Assembly (NCBI GenBank): GCA_009379825.1
Contig: WHTA01000049.1
Coordinates: forward strand, 1-44,766
Length of the DNA: 44,766 bases
Direction of reading: 5' to 3'
DNA from: Streptosporangiales bacterium
Lineage (GTDB): Bacteria; Actinomycetota; Actinomycetes; Streptosporangiales; WHST01
Shown: positions 1-7,955 of the stretch, piece after piece
How the letters are laid out: the number at the start of each line of letters is the position of its first letter
How positions within the stretch are numbered: the stretch's first letter is position 1
Made by a program: the position numbers and the translations under genes
Notes under the pieces: generated by a model
What the model was told of the DNA's origin: nothing
Database searches by the model: none
Seen by the model: only the letters and a program-made list of their open reading frames with translations

Positions 1-45
1 GACACCAACAGGAAGGACCCCACTCGATTGGAAGGACTACTAAGA

Positions 46-234
46 ATGATGAACGCGGAAGGGTTGTGGACACCCGATGATTTGTCCAGCTACCTCGATA
101 TCCCGAAGGAAACGCTCTACAGGTGGCGCTATCTCGGCATCGGCCCTGTTGCCGTGCGCATCGGCAAGCATCTGCGGTACGACCCTGCCGACGTGCGCGC
201 ATGGCTGGACGAGCAGAAGAGGGCCGTCGCATGA
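46..234 (+). CDS. xis: Excisionase-like helix-turn-helix protein (Xis)
   Basis: A 62-residue protein that is essentially one winged-helix MerR/excisionase-type domain. Residues of the pattern 'WTPDDLSSYLDIPKETLYRWR' fit a DNA-binding helix-turn-helix, followed by a basic wing and 'VRAWLDEQ', the usual end of HTH_17/Xis domains. I chose ATG 46, which has a GGAAGG ribosome site about 11 nt upstream; a TTG at 28 and an ATG at 49 are alternatives. Its stop overlaps the integrase start by four bases (ATGA), so the two are translationally coupled. This xis-int order is typical of actinomycete integrative elements of the pSAM2 type. By family it should assist the integrase in excision; that role is inferred. 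Confidence 0.8.
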   Translation: MMNAEGLWTPDDLSSYLDIPKETLYRWRYLGIGPVAVRIGKHLRYDPADVRAWLDEQKRAVA

Positions 235-1358
235 GCATCAACCGACGTGGTGACAGGTGGCGCGCCCGCTATTACGGGCCCGACGGCCGCGAACGTAACA
301 AGACGTTCGATCGTAAGATCGACGCGCAACGCTGGCTCGCTGACCAGAAAGCACGCATGAGCCGAGGCGAATGGATCGACCCTGCCGCACTACGAGTCGA
401 GTTTGGGGTCATTGCAGAAGAGTGGTCCGGTACCACGCTGCACCTCAAACCACGTACCCGCGACGGTTATCGTCGGCTCCTCGACCGGCGCGTCCTCCCT
501 CGCTGGCGACATATCCCCATGGGCAAGCTCGTCGGCTACGTGTCCGACTGGATCACCGAGCTAGGCTCGGCTGGCCTGTCTGCCACCGACATCCGGCAGA
601 CCGTCTACGTCTTCTCCGCCGTCTGCCAGTACGCCATCCGCACCGGACGACTCCACGTCAACCCACTTGCCGGAATCAAGCTCCCCCGTCCGAAGGCAAC
701 AAGGGAGCGGATCTTCCTCAACCACGTCGAGGTCGCCAAGCTCGCAGCCGAGGTCGGGGACTACGCCATCTTCATCCGCACCCTTGCCTATACCGGCATG
801 CGCTGGGGTGAAGCCATTGCACTCCGCGTTCGTGACATCGATCTCAACCGTCGCCGCATCGACGTCCATCGCGCCTACACCGATCTCGCGGGCAAGCTCA
901 TCGAGGGCACACCCAAGAGCCACCAGGCACGCACTGTGCCACTGCCGCCCTCGCTCTGCGCCGATCTACAGGCGCTCATCGACGGTCGAGAGCTCAACGC
1001 CCATGTCTTCACAGCACCACGTGGCGGACCGCTCCGCCTCACCAACTTCCGACGTACTGTCTGGATCCCAGCCGTCAAGGCCGCCGGGGTCGACGGCCTC
1101 ACGATCCACGGTCTACGGCACACCGCCGCGTCGCTGTACATCTCTGCTGGGACGCCACCCAAGGTCGTGCAACGCGTTCTCGGACATGCCTCGATCACCA
1201 TCACGATGGATCTCTACGGGCACCTCTACGCGGACGAGATGGATACCTGGGCTGAACGCCTCGACGAGGCCGCCCAGCAATCCGACGTACGGCCAGAATG
1301 CGGCCAAACCGACGATGACGAGGACAACGAAGGCCCTGCTGCGGTAGGTGCAAGCTGA
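231..1358 (+). CDS. int: Tyrosine recombinase / site-specific integrase of a tRNA-integrated element
   Basis: A 375-residue phage-type integrase that should catalyse attP x attB recombination. It has an N-terminal arm-binding region (MSINRRGDRWRARYYGPDG), a SAM-like core-binding domain and a C-terminal catalytic domain. The catalytic arginine lies in 'YTGMRWGEA', a lysine in 'TPKSHQART', then 'HGLRHTAA' (HxxR), 'LGHAS', and the nucleophilic tyrosine in 'MDLYGHLY'. ATG 231 overlaps the xis stop; longer upstream frames only re-read xis out of frame. The gene ends 19 bp from the 3' end of tRNA-Arg(ACG), the expected place for an integrase whose attachment core lies in the tRNA 3' half. The rest of the element should therefore lie left of position 1. 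All catalytic residues are present, so it is probably active. Confidence 0.95.
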   Translation: MSINRRGDRWRARYYGPDGRERNKTFDRKIDAQRWLADQKARMSRGEWIDPAALRVEFGVIAEEWSGTTLHLKPRTRDGYRRLLDRRVLPRWRHIPMGKLVGYVSDWITELGSAGLSATDIRQTVYVFSAVCQYAIRTGRLHVNPLAGIKLPRPKATRERIFLNHVEVAKLAAEVGDYAIFIRTLAYTGMRWGEAIALRVRDIDLNRRRIDVHRAYTDLAGKLIEGTPKSHQARTVPLPPSLCADLQALIDGRELNAHVFTAPRGGPLRLTNFRRTVWIPAVKAAGVDGLTIHGLRHTAASLYISAGTPPKVVQRVLGHASITITMDLYGHLYADEMDTWAERLDEAAQQSDVRPECGQTDDDEDNEGPAAVGAS

Positions 1359-1377
1359 TGACCTGGGAAAACGTGGG

Positions 1378-1450
1378 CGCGCTCGGAGGGATTCGAACCC
1401 CCAACCTTCTGATCCGTAGTCAGATGCTCTATCCGTTGAGCCACGAGCGC
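1378..1450 (-). tRNA. tRNA-Arg (anticodon ACG)
   Basis: On the minus strand the sequence folds as a complete cloverleaf. A 7-bp acceptor stem pairs GCGCTCG (5' end at 1450) with CGAGCGC, followed by discriminator G at 1378. The D arm has 'GGATAGAGC', the anticodon loop reads CTACGGA giving anticodon ACG, and the T arm has GGTTCGAATCC. CCA is not encoded. The 3' end faces the integrase, so the 3' half probably serves as the attachment site of the element on the left. Confidence 0.97.
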
Positions 1451-1526
1451 CTGTGTTGTATTGTCTGACCTGCAGTTTTGCGGTTACGAGATCACTGTAT
1501 CACGCGCGCACGCTGACGATAGAGCT

Positions 1527-1532
1527 TATGAT
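1527..1532 (+). promoter_or_regulatory. Candidate -10 box of a leaderless promoter for the second recombinase
   Basis: TATGAT ends six bases before ATG 1539, the spacing expected if transcription starts at the A of the start codon. No convincing ribosome binding site precedes 1539, which fits a leaderless message. No clear -35 box is visible, so the assignment is tentative. Confidence 0.4.
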
Positions 1533-1538
1533 CTCACT

Positions 1539-2516
1539 ATGGCAAGCATCTCCGGACTGCCGGAAGATAGTGTACGGCACGCTCAGGTGTGGCCGGCGCT
1601 GAGGAGTCTCATTCCCTCTTGGGAGCTGGCGTTGGAGGCTGCCGACAAGTCCAGGCAGACCATCCGTTCGTACACCGATTCCGGGAGGGCGCTCGTCTCG
1701 TGGCTTGCTGCCAACCAGCTGCCGGTCGACGTGTGTGGGGTGAAGGCCGAGCACGTCCGCGGGTTCCTCGCGGCGGAGAGCGAGCGTACGTCGCCGGCGT
1801 CGGCGGACGTTCACTTCCGGAACCTGCGGGTGTTCTGGAACTGGCTGGTCGCCGAGGGCGAGCATCCCGGGCCGTCGCCGATGAAGTACGTGGAACGGCC
1901 GATCGTGCCGAAGACTCAGCGGATGCCACTGGAGGACGCCGAGCTCACGGCCTTGCTGCGGACTTGCCAGGGCAACACCTTCGAGGACCGGCGCGACCTG
2001 GCGATGATGCGCATCCTCATCGACAACGGCATGCGGATCTCTTCGCTCGCTGGGCTCCGCTACGACTCCGAGGACGACGAGGAGACCGACGTCTTCTTGA
2101 AGCGACGCATGCTGCGCATCAGAAAGAAGAGCGGCGACCACTACTTCGTCCCGATCGGGAAGAAGTCCGCCGCTGCGATCGACCGGTACCTGCGTGCTCG
2201 GAGCGCGCACCCGCGGGCGGATTCGCCGTATCTGTGGCTGGGTAGCCGCGGGCACCGCACCAGCCAGATGACCACCAGCGGCATCCGTCAGATGATCGAA
2301 CGCCGCGCCGAACAGGCTGGCGTCCAGGGGGTGCACCCGCACCGGTTCCGCCGCACCTTCGCCGACGAGTTCCTGGGGTCGGGCGGCAACCTCGACGATC
2401 TCATGGTCATTGGCGGGTGGTCCGACTACAACTCCGTCAAGCCTTACCTCGACGGACGCAAGGCCGAGCGAGCCCGCATCGCCCACGAGCGCCTCAGTCC
2501 CGGCGACCGCCTCTGA
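1539..2516 (+). CDS. Second tyrosine recombinase (phage/XerD-like integrase family)
   Basis: A 325-residue tyrosine recombinase unrelated in detail to the integrase at 231. It has an N-terminal SAM-like core-binding domain ('TIRSYTDSGRALVSWL') and a catalytic domain. The catalytic arginine is in 'IDNGMRISSLAGLRY', a beta-hairpin lysine in 'KKSGDHYFVPIGKK', then 'HPHRFRRTFA', 'GGWSDYNS' (W in place of the second H, as in many family members) and the tyrosine in 'VKPYLDG'. I chose ATG 1539 because of the leaderless -10; an alternative TTG at 1461 would extend over the region expected to hold the tRNA-Arg promoter. The 3' end overlaps the convergent HxlR gene by 23 bp. It may be a relic integrase of an older insertion right of the tRNA, or a stand-alone recombinase. 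Confidence 0.9.
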   Translation: MASISGLPEDSVRHAQVWPALRSLIPSWELALEAADKSRQTIRSYTDSGRALVSWLAANQLPVDVCGVKAEHVRGFLAAESERTSPASADVHFRNLRVFWNWLVAEGEHPGPSPMKYVERPIVPKTQRMPLEDAELTALLRTCQGNTFEDRRDLAMMRILIDNGMRISSLAGLRYDSEDDEETDVFLKRRMLRIRKKSGDHYFVPIGKKSAAAIDRYLRARSAHPRADSPYLWLGSRGHRTSQMTTSGIRQMIERRAEQAGVQGVHPHRFRRTFADEFLGSGGNLDDLMVIGGWSDYNSVKPYLDGRKAERARIAHERLSPGDRL

Positions 2517-3021
2517 CGCCGGTGGTTGGCGGAGTGGCTTCCGCAGACGCGACCGCCTCCCGTAGTGCTGCCATCGCCGATGGCCGTTCCGGGTGTGGGT
2601 CGGGAGAGCCGAGGTGTGCGACGCGCAGCTCGTCCATCAGGCGGTGCCAGAGCTCGGTGCCGCCTTCCTCGAGTACGCGTGCGCGTGCTGCGAGGCGCGG
2701 GGTCGTGTCCCGGTGTCGGAGTCCCCAGGAGCCGAGTGCCGCTAGCACGGGCACGAGCTGGATCGCCGGCTCCGTGAGGGTGTAGCGCGCGCGCTGGCCT
2801 CGTCGCGCCTCCGCGCGCGTCAGCAAGCCGGAGTCGACGAGCCGGGCGAGACGGTCCGCGAGCAAGTTCGACGCGATGCCTTCCTCGGAACCGGTGAGGA
2901 GCTCCCGGAAGTACCGCTTGCCACCGAAGATCATGTCGCGGAGTACGACCGGCGTCCACTGATCACCGAACGCTTCGACCGCGGCGTTGATCGCGCACCC
3001 GGAACGGGGTGAGGTGCTCAC
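2494..3021 (-). CDS. HxlR-family winged-helix transcriptional regulator
   Basis: A 175-residue DNA-binding regulator. The opening 'SGCAINAAVEAFGDQWTPVV' with its early cysteine and W, followed by 'RDMIFGGKRYFRELL' and 'GIASNLLADRLARLVDSGLL', is the classic HxlR signature of helix-turn-helix plus wing. I chose GTG 3021 because a GGAGG lies just upstream; in-frame ATG codons at 3045 and 3090 fall inside the dyad operator. A C-terminal extension of about 60 residues goes beyond the usual HxlR length. It diverges from the alpha/beta hydrolase at 3105, and two dyads lie between them, so it probably controls both genes. The inducer is unknown; the cysteine at the front of the domain is the redox/electrophile sensor in some relatives. 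Confidence 0.9.
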   Translation of the reverse strand: MSTSPRSGCAINAAVEAFGDQWTPVVLRDMIFGGKRYFRELLTGSEEGIASNLLADRLARLVDSGLLTRAEARRGQRARYTLTEPAIQLVPVLAALGSWGLRHRDTTPRLAARARVLEEGGTELWHRLMDELRVAHLGSPDPHPERPSAMAALREAVASAEATPPTTGVRGGRRD

Positions 3022-3038
3022 GTCACCTCCACGAAGTG

Positions 3039-3091
3039 GTTGCATCTCGCAATCACTATACCTATGATGCCAAGTGATTGCGAGTTGCAAC
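3039..3091. promoter_or_regulatory. Two-dyad operator between the HxlR regulator and hydrolase genes
   Basis: Two copies of TTGC-N5-GCAA occur at 3040-3052 and 3078-3090, centred 38 bp apart. Together with flanking ATCACT / AGTGAT they form a larger inverted repeat with 19-bp arms (3039-3057 and 3073-3091) and one mismatch. A TATGAT-like -10 for the rightward gene lies between the arms. Position and symmetry fit an HxlR operator that would repress both divergent genes. Confidence 0.7.
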
Positions 3092-3104
3092 TACTGGAGT
3101 CACG

Positions 3105-3947
3105 ATGGAGATCCTCGAACTCGACGGCGTCGAGCTGGCGATGGACCGCCGCGGACCCGACGGCGCACCCGCGCTCCTGCTCGTCGCAGGCGGTGGCCAG
3201 TCGATGGACTGGTGGACCCCCGAGTTCTGCGACCGGCTCGGCGACGGTGCGCGGCAGGTGATTCGTTACGACCACCGCGATACCGGCCAATCGAGCACGT
3301 CCCCGCCCGGACAGCCCGACTACACCGGCGACGACCTCGCCGCCGATGCACTGCGCATTCTTGACGCCCTCGGCATCGACCGTGCGCACCTGATGGGCAT
3401 GTCGATGGGCGGCGGTATCGCGCAGAACATAGCGGTGCGCTCACCCGGTCGGGTGCGGTCGCTGACGCTCGTCGAAACCAGCCCCGCAGGTGGCGACCAC
3501 GGTGCCCTGCCGCCGCCGATGCCCGAGGTCGCCGCGACCTGGGAGGAGCCCGAGCCGGAGATCGACTGGGTCGACCAGGCCGCGGTCATCGACTACCGCG
3601 TCGACGTCGAGCGGCCGTACACCGGTTCGCTCGGGTTCGATGACGCAGGCGTGCGTGCCCTGGCCACGCTCGAGGTGCGCCGCAGCCGCAACATGGCATC
3701 GTCGATGGCGAACCACTTCATCGCCGGCCCTGGGGCCTCGGCGGACCCGGCCGAGATTCGTGTGCCGACGCTCGTACTCCACAGCGCCGACGACCCGATG
3801 TTCCCTCTCCCGCACGGGGAGGCGCTCGCGCGAATGATCCCAGGAGCCCGGCTCGTGCGTCTGGACGGAATGGGGCACGAGATCCCGCCGCCCGCCGTGT
3901 GGGACGTGGTCGTGCCGGAGGTGCACAGGCACCTACTCCCGTCGTGA
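3105..3947 (+). CDS. Alpha/beta-hydrolase fold esterase
   Basis: A 280-residue cytoplasmic hydrolase resembling the RdmC/EstB-like methylesterase and carboxylesterase group. The oxyanion-side motif is 'LLVAGGGQSMDWW', the nucleophile elbow 'GMSMGGG' places Ser100 at its apex, the acid is in 'HSADDPM' (Asp229/230), and the catalytic histidine is His258 in 'MGHEIPP'. All triad positions are present, so it is likely active; the substrate is unknown. ATG 105 bases into the region (3105) has GGAG at 3096-3099; an upstream GTG at 3078 falls inside the operator. It stands alone, divergent from the HxlR gene, which suggests an HxlR-induced detoxification or ester-cleavage role. Confidence 0.88.
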   Translation: MEILELDGVELAMDRRGPDGAPALLLVAGGGQSMDWWTPEFCDRLGDGARQVIRYDHRDTGQSSTSPPGQPDYTGDDLAADALRILDALGIDRAHLMGMSMGGGIAQNIAVRSPGRVRSLTLVETSPAGGDHGALPPPMPEVAATWEEPEPEIDWVDQAAVIDYRVDVERPYTGSLGFDDAGVRALATLEVRRSRNMASSMANHFIAGPGASADPAEIRVPTLVLHSADDPMFPLPHGEALARMIPGARLVRLDGMGHEIPPPAVWDVVVPEVHRHLLPS

Positions 3948-3968
3948 CGGAACAGTGTCGGTGGCAGG

Positions 3969-4694
3969 TCAGCTGGCGACGTACACGGTGCTGGCCGAGG
4001 TGCCGCCGGTGAGCGGGTTGGGAAACGTGACCACGTGCGCCTCCTCGCTCTCGAAGACGTCCGCGAGCACGGCGCGGAAGCCGGCGTCAGGCGGGTCGTC
4101 CGACCACAGGGCGAAGACGCCGCCGGGGTGGAGGTGACGGGTGAGGTCCCTTAGGCCGTCCCGGGTGTAGAACGCGGCGTGGCTCGGGTGCAGGACATGT
4201 CGTGGTGTGTGGTCGATGTCGACGAGAATGGCGTGGAACCGCCGTCCGGGCGTGGCGGGATCGAACCCCACGTCGGTGCACACCGTGGCGAAGAAGTCGC
4301 CGCCCACCAAGCGAGTCCGCGGGTCGGACGCCAAGCCGGCGGTGTCGGGCAGCAGTTCACGCGCATGCCAGTCGATGACCTCGTCGAGCGCCTCCACCAC
4401 GTGCAGCGAGCGAACCCGCGGGTCCTCCAGTACGGCGCGCGCGGTGTAACCGAGCCCCAGCCCTCCGACGAGCACGTCGATGTCGGCATCCGACACCTCC
4501 TCCAGTCCGAGGTGCGCGAGCTCGATCTCTGCCACCGTGAACAGGCTCGACATGAGGAACTCGTCGTCGAGCTTCACCTCGTACACGTCGACCTTGAGAG
4601 ACGGTTCGAGCCGCCGCCGCAGGATGATGGTTCCCATGGGGGTCTCGCGCCAGGCGAGTTCCTCGAAACGCGCGCTCAAGACCGGGACCTCCAA
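3969..4694 (-). CDS. Spermidine-synthase-like (aminopropyltransferase fold) protein
   Basis: A 241-residue protein with the Rossmann-type SAM/dcSAM-binding core of the spermidine synthase superfamily. 'DVLVGGLGLGYTARAVL' is the glycine loop, 'LHVVEALDEVIDW' supplies the acidic ribose-binding residue, 'RLVGGDFFA' and 'FHAILVDIDHTP' follow, and 'LHPGGVFALW' is the late strand. The short N-terminal beta-barrel of true SpeE is reduced. Many such actinobacterial proteins are annotated as spermidine synthase without proof. It starts 40 bp downstream of the ABC ATPase gene on the same strand, so it is probably the last gene of that operon. Whether it makes a polyamine or some other aminoalkyl product is unknown. 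Confidence 0.75.
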   Translation of the reverse strand: MEVPVLSARFEELAWRETPMGTIILRRRLEPSLKVDVYEVKLDDEFLMSSLFTVAEIELAHLGLEEVSDADIDVLVGGLGLGYTARAVLEDPRVRSLHVVEALDEVIDWHARELLPDTAGLASDPRTRLVGGDFFATVCTDVGFDPATPGRRFHAILVDIDHTPRHVLHPSHAAFYTRDGLRDLTRHLHPGGVFALWSDDPPDAGFRAVLADVFESEEAHVVTFPNPLTGGTSASTVYVAS

Positions 4695-4733
4695 CGACGA
4701 AAAGTGGCCGGCGCACTGATACGCCTGGGTCCG

Positions 4734-6196
4734 TCACCGTACTCCGATGGTCAGGACGCGGTCACAGAGGCGGGTGACCACTGCGGCGTCGTGGCTGATG
4801 ACGAGGAGGGCGAGGCCGGTTGCGCGACGCAGGTCGTCGAGGAGGTCGAGAACCTGGGCCTGGGTCTCGGTGTCGAGGCCGGTCGTGATCTCGTCGCAGA
4901 GCAGAACGGACGGTGCGACGGTCAGCGCCCGCGCCAGGGCGGCTCGTTGGAGTTCGCCGCCGGACAACCCGTGGGGGCGTCGCCGGGTCGTCTCGGGGTC
5001 GAGTCCGACCTGTTCGACCGCCGCGGTTGCGCGCCGACGAGCCGTCCGCTCGTCCAGTCGGAGCAGTCGCCGTGCTGGTCGTTCTATCTGTTCGTTCACT
5101 GGCCAGTACTCGACGAACGATGACCGTGCGTCCTGGAAGACGTACTGGATCCGGGCGAGCTGCTCGTGGGTTCGGTGGGTGGCGTGTCGGGGTAGCGGTT
5201 GGCCGTCGACGGAAATCGCCCCCTTGGTCGGCGCGGCCAGCCCGGCGATGCAGCGGGCCAGGGTGGTCTTTCCACTGCCCGACCGGCCGACGACGGCGAG
5301 GCTCTCGCCGCGTGCCAGCTCCAGGTTGACCCGTCCAGTACGGCCCTGGCTCCACGCCTGCGGTGCCGGTACTCCAGGTCACGTACGCGAAGTTCCGGCT
5401 CGGTCGCGGAGGATACGGCCGTGCCGGTGGCTTCGGTGGCCGACCGGGACGCAACGAGCCGCCGGGTGATCTGGTGACTCGGTTCTCGTAGCACGACGTC
5501 GGTCGGCCCGTCCTCGACGATGGCGCCCGAGCACATCACTGCGACCCGGTCGGCGACGTCGCTCACGACCGTGAGGTCATGACTGCACACCAGCAGGGCG
5601 ATGCCGGAGTCGGCCAGCGAACGTAACTCGGCGACGAGCTGCTGCCTAGCTGATGCGTCCTGCGCCGTCGTGGGCTCATCCACCACGATCACCGATGGAT
5701 CACAGGCCAGCATCTGGGCCAGGACGACGCGTTGTTGCTGGCCGCCGGAGAGCTGATGTGGATAGCGGTCGAGTAGCTCGTCCACCTCGGTGATCTGTGC
5801 ACGCAGCATCGCCTCACGTACGTGCTGGCTCGTCGAGCTACGGGTCCCTCGGCAGTGTCTTGCGACGACCTCGTGCAGCACCGCGCCCACCTTGCGAGTC
5901 GGGGTGAGCGCCGCACCCGGGTGCTGTGGGACGTAGCCGACCAGACCGGCAGCCGGTTGCCGGTCCGGCGACACGCGCTCACCCACGACCCGCACGGAAC
6001 CATCGAGATGAATGCCGCGGCCGACCTCACCGAGCAGAGCCCGCGCGGTCGTGCTCTTTCCGCTCCCGGACGGACCGACCAGCGCGAGCGCCTCGCCCTT
6101 GGCGATGCGCAAGCTGACGTCGTCGACGATGGTGCGCTCACCCACGGTGGCCCGTAGGTTCTCGACGACCACTGCGCACTCCGCGATGTTGCTCAT
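4734..6196 (-). pseudogene. Fused dual ATPase of a peptide/nickel-type ABC importer, frameshifted
   Basis: One polypeptide with two ABC ATPase domains (DppD-DppF or NikD-NikE type). Domain 1 is complete: Walker A 'GPSGSGKST', Q-loop 'YVPQHP', signature 'LSGGQQQR', Walker B 'VIVVDEPT' and 'SHDL'. Domain 2 is also complete in all motifs ('GRSGSGKTT', 'VFQDARSS', 'LSGGELQR', 'VLLCDEIT', 'ISHD'), but it reads in another frame. Near 5330-5334 one base appears to be missing: GACGGGTCAACC where GAC-GGN-GTC-AAC is expected, just before the second Walker A. Start ATG 6196 has GGAGGAGGGC upstream and overlaps the permease stop (ATGA). As sequenced, the protein would lose its second nucleotide-binding domain. 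Sequencing error is a real alternative. Confidence 0.85.
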
Positions 6197-7008
6197 GCCC
6201 TCCTCCATGGCCGTCGCTGGAGCGTCTCGGTGCGGTCGAGCGCGGAGTCGAACACCAGATTGGTGCCTACGGTCAGCGCCACGATGAGCAACGCGGGGAG
6301 GACGACCGACCACGGCGCCAGGAACAGACCGGCGCGGTTCCGGTCAACCATGACCGCCCAGTTCGACGCGTCCGGTGCGAACCCCACGCCGAGGAAACTG
6401 GCCGAGGCGACCAGGTAGAGCGCGCCGGTCAGCCGCAGCCCGGCGTCCGCGGCGAGCACTCGCAGTAGCGCGCGGGTCGTGTACCTGACGCCGCGCCGCC
6501 ACCAGGTCTCGCCGTAGAGCCGCATGGCCTCCATCGCGGGACGGCTCGCTACCTCCAATGCCGCGGCGCGCGCGACGCGCGCCACGTCGGGCGCGGTTAT
6601 CACCGCGACCACGAGGGTGAGGGTCACGGCGCCGCCGGGGACGGCCGAGGCAACCAGGAGTACCAGCAACAACGACGGAATCGCGAGTACTACGTCGAGT
6701 GGGCGCATCAGCAACTCGTCGATCCTTCGCCGTGCGCTCGTCGCTGCGAGGATGGCGATCGGTACGCCGATGAGGTACGCAATCACGGTGGCAGCGATCG
6801 CGACGACGATCACGGAGCGCCCGCCGAGCAGAACCTGCTCCAGCACGTCCCTGCCGACGAAGTCCGTACCTAGCGGCGTACCAGGCGTAACGGTGAAGGC
6901 GGCCGAACGCTCGGTCGGGCCGTCCACCGCGAACGGTCCCAGTAGTGCGACCAGCAACGGGACGGCGATCAGGCAAGCGCCGAGGGCGTGCCGCAAGGTC
7001 CTGGTCAT
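6193..7008 (-). CDS. ABC transporter permease, DppC/NikC type
   Basis: A 271-residue integral membrane subunit of a family-5 (peptide/nickel/opine) ABC importer. It begins with a transmembrane segment ('ALGACLIAVPLLVALLGPF'), then 'PLGTDFVGRDVLEQVLLGGR', the conserved N-terminal motif of DppC/NikC permeases. Further membrane helices follow, with the EAA-like coupling loop around 'AAALEVASRPAMEAMRLYGE' and 'SASFLGVGFAPD'. Start ATG 7008 overlaps the upstream permease stop, and its own stop overlaps the ATPase start; both are ATGA. It pairs with the DppB-type subunit at 7005-7955. No internal damage is visible. Confidence 0.92.
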   Translation of the reverse strand: MTRTLRHALGACLIAVPLLVALLGPFAVDGPTERSAAFTVTPGTPLGTDFVGRDVLEQVLLGGRSVIVVAIAATVIAYLIGVPIAILAATSARRRIDELLMRPLDVVLAIPSLLLVLLVASAVPGGAVTLTLVVAVITAPDVARVARAAALEVASRPAMEAMRLYGETWWRRGVRYTTRALLRVLAADAGLRLTGALYLVASASFLGVGFAPDASNWAVMVDRNRAGLFLAPWSVVLPALLIVALTVGTNLVFDSALDRTETLQRRPWRRA

Positions 7009-7955
7009 CGCACCACTTCCGTCCGCGGGGTGAGACGGAACGCCACCACGTCCGCGACAGCGTTGACGACGATGGTGGTGCAAGCGAACAGCACCGCCAG
7101 GGCCTGGATGACCGGCAGGTCGCGTGCGGAGACCGCGTCGACGAGAGCCGTGCCGAGTCCTGGGATCACGAAGACGGCCTCCACCACGATGACACCACCG
7201 AGCAGCCAGTCGACGGTTCTCGCGAGTTGTTGCACCGCCGGCGTGACAGCGCTCGGCAGGGCATGCAGCAACAGCACCCGCGGACGGGACAAGCCGAGCC
7301 GCCGCACGTGCTGTACGTACTCGGCCGCGAGAGCGTCGATCACGCCGGCGCGCACCAAGCGCCCCAACGAGCAGACCGGTCGAGCAACGACGACCAGCAC
7401 AGGGAGGACGAGAACTGCCGGCTGTCCGATCAGCTCGTCGCTGACACCGAGTGCGGTGGCTGGCAACCAGCCGAGCTTGATTGCGAAGACCGCGACCAGC
7501 ACCAGACCGACCGCGAACTCGGGAACGGAGTACAGCGCGAGCGTGATCGAGGTAAGAAGTCGGTCGAGCAGTCGACCATGTCTGACCGCGGCCGCGACAC
7601 CGATCGCCAGCGCCAGCGGTACGAGCAGCGCCAGGCTGAACCCCGCGAGGACGAGCGATGGGCCGACGCTGTCGGCGAGCACGTCACTGACTTCGCGCGG
7701 AGCGACGAGCGAACGTCCGAGGTCACCGTGCATCAGTCCCCACAGCCAGTCGAGGTAACGGACGGCGGCGGGGCGGTCCAAGCCCATCTGGTCCCGGAGC
7801 TGCTCGATGGTCTCCCGCGACGGGTTGTCACCGGCGGCAGCGACCGCCGCGTCGCCGGGCAACGCCTCGGTGAGGCCGAAGACCAGCAAAGTGACGGCAA
7901 GTACCTGGAAGAGGCCGAACCCGAGCCTGCCGAGTGCATAACGGCCTAGGTTCAC
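7005..7955 (-). CDS. ABC transporter permease, DppB/NikB type
   Basis: A 316-residue permease with six predicted membrane helices, partner of the DppC-type subunit. The N-terminal 'YALGRLGFGLFQVLAVTLLV' followed by 'LPGDAAVAAAG' is typical of DppB/NikB, where an 'R...PGD' motif precedes the periplasmic loop. 'DLGRSL' and the coupling loop 'EYVQHVRRLGLSRPRVLLLHALP' are also present. Start GTG 7955 overlaps the stop of the repaired binding-protein frame (GTGA); another GTG lies at 7964. This overlap shows that the binding-protein gene originally ended here, which supports the frameshift call in that gene. Confidence 0.92.
   Translation of the reverse strand: MNLGRYALGRLGFGLFQVLAVTLLVFGLTEALPGDAAVAAAGDNPSRETIEQLRDQMGLDRPAAVRYLDWLWGLMHGDLGRSLVAPREVSDVLADSVGPSLVLAGFSLALLVPLALAIGVAAAVRHGRLLDRLLTSITLALYSVPEFAVGLVLVAVFAIKLGWLPATALGVSDELIGQPAVLVLPVLVVVARPVCSLGRLVRAGVIDALAAEYVQHVRRLGLSRPRVLLLHALPSAVTPAVQQLARTVDWLLGGVIVVEAVFVIPGLGTALVDAVSARDLPVIQALAVLFACTTIVVNAVADVVAFRLTPRTEVVR

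Noticed and set aside
1461-1538. N-terminal extension of the second recombinase from TTG 1461
   Set aside because: No ribosome binding site, and it would cover the probable promoter region of tRNA-Arg. The -10 at 1527 favours ATG 1539.
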